Shown piece by piece: positions 58,150-64,000 of a stretch of 64,000 nt of DNA. This stretch comes from UBA4644 sp034933145. Lineage in GTDB: Bacteria; Bacillota; Clostridia; Oscillospirales; Butyricicoccaceae. The stretch covers positions 23,468 to 87,467 of the forward strand of contig JAYFOA010000036.1 in NCBI GenBank assembly GCA_034933145.1, read 5' to 3'. The position numbers and the translations under genes are program-made. The notes beneath the pieces were generated by a model. That model saw only the letters and a list, made by a program, of their open reading frames with translations, searched no databases and was not told the DNA's origin. Positions within the stretch are counted from its first letter, which is position 1; every line of letters starts with the position of its first letter.

Positions 58150-59613
58150 TCATTTCCGCTCACGGCCCCGGTGCCAGACGGAGGGGAAAAACATCAGCAG
58201 CACGGGGAATATTTCCAGACGTCCCACCAGCATGTCCATCGACAGCACCAGCTTGCTGAAATCAGAATAGCCGCTGTAATTGCCGGAAGCGCCTACTGCG
58301 CCGAAACCCGGGCCGATATTGTTGAGGGTGGCGACCACAGAGCTGATGGTCGTTTCCATATCCATATTGTCAAAGGAAATAAGGAGCATGGACCCGATGG
58401 AAATCAGCACATAAACCACCATATATCCATATACGCCGGCAACGGTCTCCCCGTCCACCGGCTGACCATCCAGCCGAATGCCGGTGACTTGCCTCGGCCG
58501 CATGAGCTTTCTGGCGCTGTTCCGTGCCGATTTGATGAGGATCAGCAGCCGGGCCGTCTTGATACCGCCGCCGGTAGAGCCAGCGCAGGCGCCCAGGATC
58601 ATCAGCGTAAGCAGAATGCTTTTGGAAAGCTGCGGCCATAAGTTGAAGTCGGCGGTGGCAAAACCGGTGGTTGTCATGACGGACGATACCTGAAAGCCCG
58701 CAAGATGAAGCGCCTGGAAAAAATGGTGTCCCTGCCGGACCATCAAGTTTCCAGTGATCAAAAGAATAGAGGTCCCCATGATCCCCAGATAGGTCCGCAG
58801 CTCCTCGCTTTTCAGCGCCTTCCGCCAGGAGCGGAGGATCACAAGAAAATAGATGTTGAAATTTACCCCGAACAGCATCATAAAAATACCGGTGACGACC
58901 TGAATATAGGTGCTGTAGGACGCCATGCTGTCATTCTTGATTCCAAAGCCGCCGGTACCCGCCGTTCCGAAGGCGGTGGTTACCGCGTCGAACAGCGGCA
59001 TTCCGCCCAGCAAAAGCAAAACCACTTGCAGCACCGTAAGCAGAACATAGATACCGTAGAGTAAAACGGCGGTATCCCGCATCTTTGGCACCAGCTTGCT
59101 CACCTGCGGTCCGGTACTCTCTGCCCGTAAAAGATAGAGAGAATTCCCGCCGGAGCTGTCGGCCAGCGGGATGATGGCCAGAACGAACACCAGTACGCCC
59201 ATGCCGCCGAGAAAATGCGTGAAGCTGCGCCAGTAAAGCAGCCCCATCGACAGGCCCTCCACGTTGGTCAGAATGCTGGCGCCGGTGGTGGTAAAGCCGG
59301 AGACCGTCTCAAAAAAGGCGTCTACATAGCTGGGGATCGCACCGGACAGCGTGAAGGGCAGCGCACCAAACAACGAGACCACGATCCATGTCAATCCGAC
59401 AGAGACAAAACCTTCGCGGGCAAAAAACTCACGCCGCGAAGGCTTGCGGTTATAAAGAAAAGAGCAGACCATCAACAATACGATCGTACCCGCCAGCGCG
59501 CGCGCAGAAGCCGTTTCCCCCTGCTGCAGGCTGATCAGCATCGCTGGAACCATGAATACCGCTTCCAGCCGCATAATCCACCGCAGCAGGAACCAGACCA
59601 TCCGATAATTCAT
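58150..59613 (-). CDS. trkH: TrkH-type potassium uptake channel subunit
   Basis: A 487-residue membrane protein with four M1-P-M2 repeats. The first selectivity-filter repeat is FETVSGFTTTGASIL near residue 101, and further filter glycines lie in FGTAGTGGFG near 216, TTTGFATADF near 313 and the NNIGPGFGAVG segment near 428. These make it a Trk/Ktr potassium translocating subunit. It works with the cytoplasmic gating subunit TrkA, whose stop overlaps its start by 4 bases (ATGA). Confidence 0.95.
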   Translation of the reverse strand: MNYRMVWFLLRWIMRLEAVFMVPAMLISLQQGETASARALAGTIVLLMVCSFLYNRKPSRREFFAREGFVSVGLTWIVVSLFGALPFTLSGAIPSYVDAFFETVSGFTTTGASILTNVEGLSMGLLYWRSFTHFLGGMGVLVFVLAIIPLADSSGGNSLYLLRAESTGPQVSKLVPKMRDTAVLLYGIYVLLTVLQVVLLLLGGMPLFDAVTTAFGTAGTGGFGIKNDSMASYSTYIQVVTGIFMMLFGVNFNIYFLVILRSWRKALKSEELRTYLGIMGTSILLITGNLMVRQGHHFFQALHLAGFQVSSVMTTTGFATADFNLWPQLSKSILLTLMILGACAGSTGGGIKTARLLILIKSARNSARKLMRPRQVTGIRLDGQPVDGETVAGVYGYMVVYVLISIGSMLLISFDNMDMETTISSVVATLNNIGPGFGAVGASGNYSGYSDFSKLVLSMDMLVGRLEIFPVLLMFFPSVWHRGRERK

Positions 59614-60986
59614 AGGACGCCCTCCGGCAAAGCAAAGATATCGTTGAGTTCGGCAATCTTATGCTGCGCGGTGGCCACCACAAAGACGCTGTCATCCTCC
59701 AGAATCCGATCGTCGCCGCGGGGGATGATGACCTCTCCGTCCCGCACGATGCAGGCGATCAGGATATTCGGCTTCAGCGTGATTTCCCTCAGTGTACATC
59801 CCAGATTGGCCGTATGGGAAGTCGCAATGAACTCCATGGCTTCCGCCATGCCGTCGGCCAGCCGATAGAGGGCCAGCATCGCCTCCGGCTCCGCATTATA
59901 CATGGAGCGGACATAGCGGACGATCGTATCGGCAGTCAGCAGCTTTGGGCTGACGACACTGTCGAGGCCGCGGTCGCGGAAGACGTCAATATATTCGACG
60001 CGGTTGATTTTCGTAATCACCTTCGGCACACCCATATGCGCACCGTACATGGAGATGATGATATTTTCCTCATCAATATTCGTGAGCGTCACCAGCGCGT
60101 CGCACTCGGAAATTCCCTCGGCGCGCAGCACCTGCTGACTGGAGCCGTCGGCATTGATGACGACGGCCTTGGGCAGCTGATCGGCCAAAACGGTGCAGCG
60201 CTCCGGCTTTTGTTCAATGATATTGACTTCAATGCCGGAGGCCAACAGCTGCTCTGCCAGATAAAAGGCAATGTTGCTGCCGCCCACGATCATGACGTGG
60301 CGGATCTGCCCCACATCTACCCCCAGCATATTGATCAGACCCGTCTGGTTCTGGGTCGGCGCGGTGGCATAGATCTTATCTCCCGGCTGAAGCCGAAACC
60401 GGCCGTCGGGGATGTTTACCTCGTTCCCCCGCTTGACGGCACAGATCAGCGCACCGATGCGGGACAGCTCGGACAAATGGGCCAGCGGGCGTCCGAAAAA
60501 CGGGAAGTCCTGCCGCAGGAGAACTTCCACAATCTGCGCGCGGCCCTTGGCAAAGGTCTCACGTTTAAGAAACGAAGGGAACCGCAGCATCCGATAAATC
60601 TCCATGGCTGCCGTGCGTTCCGGATTGATGGTCATGCTCAGGCCAAGCTCATCCCGAAGAAATCGAAGCTGCTCTCCGTATTCCGGGTTGCGGACGCGGG
60701 CGATGGTCCGCGCGCAGCCCAGTTTTTTTGCAACGATGCAGCAGAGCAGATTAATCTCATCGCTGGCGGTAGCGGCGATGAGCAAATCACTTTCCCCCAC
60801 CCGGGCCTCTCGCTGTGTTTTCAGGCTGGCGCCGTTGCCCAGCACCGATATGACATCCAGTCGCTCCGTAGAGTCGGAGAGCACTTTCTTATTGTTGTCA
60901 ATGACCACGACGTCGTGGCCCTCTCTCGAAAGCTGCTCAGTCAGCGCAAAGCCCACTTTTCCGTCGCCTACGATGACGATTTTCAT
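59610..60986 (-). CDS. trkA: Trk system potassium uptake regulatory protein TrkA
   Basis: A 458-residue protein with two RCK modules. The first nucleotide-binding site is IVIVGDGKVGFALTEQL near residue 3 and the second is MIVGGSNIAFYLAEQLL near 230. Each Rossmann half is followed by a C-terminal RCK subdomain with the LxxLxELS or EITLKPN pattern. TrkA binds NAD(H)/ATP and gates TrkH. It is first in the pair, with a promoter at 61042-61070. Confidence 0.96.
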   Translation of the reverse strand: MKIVIVGDGKVGFALTEQLSREGHDVVVIDNNKKVLSDSTERLDVISVLGNGASLKTQREARVGESDLLIAATASDEINLLCCIVAKKLGCARTIARVRNPEYGEQLRFLRDELGLSMTINPERTAAMEIYRMLRFPSFLKRETFAKGRAQIVEVLLRQDFPFFGRPLAHLSELSRIGALICAVKRGNEVNIPDGRFRLQPGDKIYATAPTQNQTGLINMLGVDVGQIRHVMIVGGSNIAFYLAEQLLASGIEVNIIEQKPERCTVLADQLPKAVVINADGSSQQVLRAEGISECDALVTLTNIDEENIIISMYGAHMGVPKVITKINRVEYIDVFRDRGLDSVVSPKLLTADTIVRYVRSMYNAEPEAMLALYRLADGMAEAMEFIATSHTANLGCTLREITLKPNILIACIVRDGEVIIPRGDDRILEDDSVFVVATAQHKIAELNDIFALPEGVL

Positions 60987-61041
60987 GTTTTCTCCCTCTC
61001 AGATCCCGCCAGTTTCCAATGGTTTACAGCAGGTGAATTAC

Positions 61042-61070
61042 AGTATACACTGAACTTCGCGGTTTTTCAA
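61042..61070 (-). promoter_or_regulatory. Promoter of trkA-trkH
   Basis: TTGAAA (61070-61065), 17 bases and TATACT (61047-61042) on the minus strand, about 55 bases before the start. Confidence 0.75.
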
Positions 61071-61087
61071 CCCTGCAGAGGCGGAGA

Positions 61088-61117
61088 AAAACAGGGCTGC
61101 TTCCGCAGCCCTGTTTT
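61088..61117 (-). terminator. Terminator of the ylxM-ffh-rpsP-khpA operon
   Basis: A perfect 13-bp stem (61088-61100 with 61105-61117) with a TTCC loop and A/T-rich arms lies 10 bases beyond khpA. It abuts the trkA promoter. Confidence 0.92.
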
Positions 61118-61126
61118 GATTCCGCT

Positions 61127-61372
61127 TCAGTCCAGAATGTCGACGGTTATGCGCAGATCGTCGCGCTGGCCCATGGCCTTCACAAGCGCGCGCAGCTCCT
61201 TGGCAATCCGGCCCTGACGGCCGATGACCTTTCCCATGTCGCTCTGCGCGACACGAAGCTGCAATACCACCGCATTCCCGTTTTCCACGGCTTCGATCCG
61301 GACTTCCTCCGGATGCTCCACCAGGCTGCCGACGAGATAGGACAGCATCTCTTTGACGCCTGTCATATCCAT
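61127..61372 (-). CDS. khpA: KH-domain RNA-binding protein KhpA
   Basis: An 81-residue single KH-domain protein (YlqC/UPF0109). The nucleic-acid-binding GxxG loop is in MGKVIGRQGRIAKELRAL near residues 46-62. KhpA pairs with KhpB/Jag in Gram-positive bacteria and influences cell division and many RNAs. It lies 3 bases after rpsP, the usual Firmicutes order. Confidence 0.95.
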   Translation of the reverse strand: MDMTGVKEMLSYLVGSLVEHPEEVRIEAVENGNAVVLQLRVAQSDMGKVIGRQGRIAKELRALVKAMGQRDDLRITVDILD

Positions 61373-61375
61373 AGC

Positions 61376-61615
61376 TTACAGAACCCCGGCTTTTTTCAGC
61401 AAATTGCGAACGGTATCGGTAGGCTGTGCGCCGTCGCTGATCCATTTCGTGGCTTTTTCCGCGTCGACCTTGATCTCAGAGGGCTCTTTCAGCGGATTAT
61501 ATGTGCCCAGCTCTTCGATAAACCGGCCATCGCGGGGATAGCGGGAATCGGCCACCACGATCCGGTAAAACGGAGCCTTCTTGGCGCCCATCCTCTTCAG
61601 TCTGATCTTGACCAT
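61376..61615 (-). CDS. rpsP: 30S ribosomal protein S16
   Basis: A 79-residue ribosomal protein. MVKIRLKRMGAKKAPFYRIVVADSR is the family N-terminus, followed by RDGRFIEELGTYNP near 30. It stabilises the 5' domain of 16S rRNA. The start at 61615 has GGAGGTG; the frame to 61630 is leader. It sits 42 bases after ffh. Confidence 0.98.
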   Translation of the reverse strand: MVKIRLKRMGAKKAPFYRIVVADSRYPRDGRFIEELGTYNPLKEPSEIKVDAEKATKWISDGAQPTDTVRNLLKKAGVL

Positions 61616-61657
61616 TTGTTTCACCTCCATGATTTTTATCTATATTTGAGTGTTTAC

Positions 61658-62998
61658 TCACATAGGAAAGGGAAATTTGCCTCTGCGCTGCATCTTTTTC
61701 CCGGCCGGGCCGGAAAACTGGCGGATCAGCGTCTGCATCTGATCGAACTGCTTCAGCAGACGGTTAACGTCCTCGATCCGCAGTCCGGAACCGGCAGCGA
61801 TCCGCTTTTTGCGGCTGTAATTGATGATCTCCGGTGAAGAACGCTCCTTCGGCGTCATCGAAAGAATAACGGCCTCGGTCCGTGCCAGCGCCCGCTCATC
61901 CACCTTGAGGGAGGAAAGCTGCTTGCCGGACATCCCCGGCATCATGGAGAGCATCTCCTGCATCCCGCCCATATCTTTCATCTGGCGCATCTGATCCAGA
62001 AAGTCGTTTAAATCCATCCGTCCGGCGCGCAGCTTTTTCTCAAGCTCCGCCGCCTTCTTTTCGTCCACGGCGGCCTGCGCCTTTTCCACAAGCGTCATCA
62101 CGTCGCCCATACCCAGAATGCGGGAAGCCATGCGGTCGGGATAAAACGGCTCGATGGCATCCAGCTTTTCTCCGATGCCGACGAACTTGATCGGCTTTCC
62201 TGTGACGGCCCGTACCGAGAGGGCCGCGCCGCCGCGGGCATCGCCATCCAGCTTGGTCATCAGCACCGAATCGATACCCAGCGCCTCATCAAAGGCAGTC
62301 GCGGCATTGACAGCGTCCTGGCCGGTCATTCCGTCTACCACCAGCATGATCTCATGCGGCTTGACGGCGGCCTTCATGCGTTTTAATTCATCCATCAGCG
62401 CTTCGTCGATATGAAGCCGTCCGGCGGTATCGATCAGCAGCAGGTCATTGCCATACCGTTTGGCATGTGCGTAAGCATTTTTCGCGATCTCTACCGGGTC
62501 GCCCTGCCCCTGCTCGAATACGGGAATATCCAGCTGGTCGCCCACGACCTTGAGCTGCTGGATGGCGGCGGGGCGGTAGACATCGCATCCGCACAGCAGC
62601 GGGCGGCGACTTTCACGCTTTTTATACCAGCCGGCCAGCTTTGCAATATTCGTGGTTTTGCCGGCGCCCTGCAGCCCGACAAACAGAATGACGGTCGGCG
62701 GATTGTTGGCAAAACGGATCTTGCTCTGGCTGCCGCCCATCAAGGTGCACAGCTCGTCGTTGACAATTTTGACTACCTGCTGGGCCGGGGTCAGGCTCTC
62801 CAGGATTCCGGAGCCGACCGCTTTCTCCGTGACGGTATTGATAAACTGGCGCACAACTTTAAAATTGACGTCAGCTTCCAGCAGTGCCAGCTTAATCTCC
62901 CGCATGGCCTCTCGCACATCGCCTTCATTCAGCCGACCGCGGGAGCGCAGCTTTTTAAAAACGCCGTTAAGTTTTTCTGTCAGGCCTTCAAACGGCAT
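61658..62998 (-). CDS. ffh: Signal recognition particle protein Ffh
   Basis: A 446-residue SRP54 GTPase for membrane targeting of nascent proteins. The N domain begins MPFEGLTEKLNGVFKKL. G-domain motifs are GLQGAGKTTNIAKLA near residue 108 (P loop), DTAGRLHIDEALMDEL near 189, TKLDGDARGGAALS near 249 and GIGEKLDAIEPF near 276. The Met-rich M domain, which binds signal peptides and SRP RNA, covers about 310-446 (MRQMKDMGGMQEMLSMMPGM). The start overlaps the ylxM stop by one base (TAATG). Confidence 0.98.
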   Translation of the reverse strand: MPFEGLTEKLNGVFKKLRSRGRLNEGDVREAMREIKLALLEADVNFKVVRQFINTVTEKAVGSGILESLTPAQQVVKIVNDELCTLMGGSQSKIRFANNPPTVILFVGLQGAGKTTNIAKLAGWYKKRESRRPLLCGCDVYRPAAIQQLKVVGDQLDIPVFEQGQGDPVEIAKNAYAHAKRYGNDLLLIDTAGRLHIDEALMDELKRMKAAVKPHEIMLVVDGMTGQDAVNAATAFDEALGIDSVLMTKLDGDARGGAALSVRAVTGKPIKFVGIGEKLDAIEPFYPDRMASRILGMGDVMTLVEKAQAAVDEKKAAELEKKLRAGRMDLNDFLDQMRQMKDMGGMQEMLSMMPGMSGKQLSSLKVDERALARTEAVILSMTPKERSSPEIINYSRKKRIAAGSGLRIEDVNRLLKQFDQMQTLIRQFSGPAGKKMQRRGKFPFPM

Positions 62999-63357
62999 TA
63001 CTTCATCTCCTTCGCCAGCTTGAGGATGCGATCTGTGCAAACCGCAATCTCGTAGTTGCGCAGCGTCGCGTTGACGGTGGCAATATAGGCCGCCGAATCG
63101 GAGATCTGCTGCAGCTTGCTTTCCATACCCGCATACTTTTTCACCAATCCCAGCCGGTCCTCAGTATCCCGGAGAATGGTTTCGCTGCGGGTGATCGCGT
63201 CCCGCACGCCCTGGCGGGAAATGCCCACGTTATCCGCAATTTCAGTCAGGGACAGATCCTCATTATAATAGAGGTCGAAAAGCTCTTTTTGTTTGTCCGT
63301 CAGCAAGTCACCGTAAAAATCAAACAGCATGGACATATAAAATGTATCGCTTTTCAT
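62998..63357 (-). CDS. ylxM: YlxM family HTH protein (UPF0122)
   Basis: A 119-residue protein with a sigma-region-4-like helix-turn-helix: LTDKQKELFDLYYNEDLSLTEIADNVGISRQGVRDAI spans residues 19-55. YlxM stimulates SRP GTPase activity in some Gram-positive bacteria and is always coupled to ffh. The start lies about 70 bases downstream of the promoter. Confidence 0.95.
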   Translation of the reverse strand: MKSDTFYMSMLFDFYGDLLTDKQKELFDLYYNEDLSLTEIADNVGISRQGVRDAITRSETILRDTEDRLGLVKKYAGMESKLQQISDSAAYIATVNATLRNYEIAVCTDRILKLAKEMK

Positions 63358-63426
63358 CTCTGTCGCTCTCCCTTCCGCGGATTTCAGTCGTTTCTGTAAA
63401 GTTATTAGGCTTTACAGCGCATTTCT

Positions 63427-63455
63427 ATGATACCGTATTCCGGAGCAAAAGTCAA
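63427..63455 (-). promoter_or_regulatory. Promoter of ylxM-ffh-rpsP-khpA
   Basis: TTGACT (63455-63450), 17 bases and TATCAT (63432-63427) on the minus strand, 70 bases upstream of ylxM. Confidence 0.75.
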
Positions 63456-63473
63456 CCCCACCGAACATAAAAA

Positions 63474-63542
63474 ATCATCCTGTGCGCCGCCGATGCAGTC
63501 CCGCGGGTTCCCGCGGGAAAAGGCCGCTGCACACAGGATGAT
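63474..63542 (-). terminator. Terminator of the nitroreductase gene
   Basis: An outer stem (63474-63485 with 63529-63542, two bases bulged) encloses a perfect 9-bp inner hairpin around 63498-63517. On the minus strand it is followed by GATTTTTTA, 10 bases beyond the stop codon. Confidence 0.82.
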
Positions 63543-63551
63543 CCGCTCGTT

Positions 63552-64000
63552 TCAGCGAAGGTCGGAACGGCTGAAATGGGTTTCCGGCACCCGGGGTGCC
63601 TGTTCTTCATCCAGCGAATAGCCAACGGCCAGTGCCGAAGCGGGCAAAAAGCCTTCCGGCAGACCCAGTTGGGCGATGAGATCGGGGTTGCCGCGCAAAA
63701 CGGTCATAGCCCCGTAGATATAGACGCTGCCAAGCCCCAGATCGGCAGCGCAAAGGTGCATATGGTCGACGGCGCAGGCCGTGTTGGCCATCGACACCAG
63801 CGGTACTTCCCCCTCCGGGGCTTTGACCGACACAACGATGAGCGTAGGCGCTCCGTAAAAGGGCGAAACGGCAGGATCACCCACCGCCGTACGGAAGCGA
63901 TCGGTCAACGTGCTCAAAAACTCCCGGTTCTGAACGACGGTCAGGTGTACTTCTTCATATTTTTTGCGGCCGACCGGCGCCAGATTGGCGCTTTCCAGCA
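63552..64000 (-). CDS. Nitroreductase family protein, N-terminus outside window
   Basis: The visible 149 residues are open to the window edge and start inside the protein (LESANLAPVGRKKYEEVHL), matching the segment after the first FMN-binding arginines in nitroreductases. PFYGAPTLIVVS, then NTACAVDHMHLCAADLGLGSVYIYG (here cited in two parts around residues 70-95 of the visible part) form the core FMN and dimer region, and the final AVGYSLDE segment is also typical. The substrate is unknown. It is a different subgroup from the gene at 542-1051. Confidence 0.88.
   Translation of the reverse strand, partial: LESANLAPVGRKKYEEVHLTVVQNREFLSTLTDRFRTAVGDPAVSPFYGAPTLIVVSVKAPEGEVPLVSMANTACAVDHMHLCAADLGLGSVYIYGAMTVLRGNPDLIAQLGLPEGFLPASALAVGYSLDEEQAPRVPETHFSRSDLR

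Noticed and set aside
1..64000. tRNA, rRNA, CRISPR, insertion sequence or prophage
   Set aside because: No tRNA-like cloverleaf with conserved T-loop, no regularly spaced repeats, and no transposase, integrase or phage structural proteins were recognised on either strand.

Overview
The window looks like chromosomal DNA from a GC-rich, spore-forming, low-G+C-phylum (Firmicutes) anaerobe, most plausibly a gut clostridium of the Oscillospirales. The evidence is a ylxM-ffh-rpsP-khpA operon, a glmS ribozyme, a pheST T-box leader, a YpeB spore germination protein, a SigH-like sigma factor, RqcH, IreB, TagA/TagO-type glycosyltransferases and Firmicutes-style sigma-A promoters. The genus is inference. 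No rRNA, tRNA, CRISPR array, insertion sequence or prophage was seen.

Layout, left to right. 1-4.3 kb: end of a possible surface-layer protein, then a leftward run of small enzymes ending with the ribosome-quality-control factor RqcH and TrmK. 4.5-5.4 kb: an AT-rich class I aldolase that looks acquired. 5.5-7 kb: zinc-ribbon protein, SigH-like factor and Lrp regulator. 7.2-10.7 kb: glmM and glmS, with a glmS ribozyme between them, making glucosamine-6-phosphate for the cell wall. 10.9-16 kb: ruvC and ruvAB for Holliday-junction processing, separated by an unknown lipoprotein gene. 16.1-23.1 kb: an acetyltransferase, a phosphodiesterase, four tandem M42 aminopeptidases and murD. 23.1-23.7 kb: a 570-bp intergenic region with three convincing promoters and a candidate short transcript. 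23.7-31.4 kb, rightward: HelD-type helicase, small-molecule kinase, DUF2087 protein, RNase P RNA, a phenylalanine T-box, pheS and pheT. 31.4-33.2 kb: IreB, an unknown small protein and a secreted NlpC/P60 hydrolase. 33.3-34.5 kb: an AT-rich patch with a TmrB-like ATPase and an acetyltransferase that lacks a normal start codon.

34.7-49.6 kb is a long leftward block of tightly packed, often overlapping genes: CPBP protease, acetyltransferase, tagA, thyX, tmk, acetyltransferase, CPBP protease, mltG, alaS, HIT protein, comEC, holA, a Toprim protein, an HExxH protein and an M20 amidohydrolase. It mixes dTMP synthesis, wall assembly, DNA uptake and the clamp loader. 49.7-53.2 kb holds nth, a phosphoesterase, an unrecognised three-gene cassette with a possible sporulation promoter, and an unknown membrane-anchored protein. 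53.2-56.5 kb is trpS, then a TagO/WecA-like transferase and the UDP-GlcNAc 2-epimerase, which together supply and start a wall glycopolymer. 56.7-58 kb is ypeB. 58.1-61 kb is the TrkH-TrkA potassium uptake pair. 61.1-63.4 kb is the SRP/S16 operon, followed by a nitroreductase cut by the window end.

The least explained items are the M42 array, the orphan promoter-terminator unit upstream of murD, the 51.1-52.3 kb cassette, and a ComEC whose beta-lactamase-like domain has lost its metal-binding motif.
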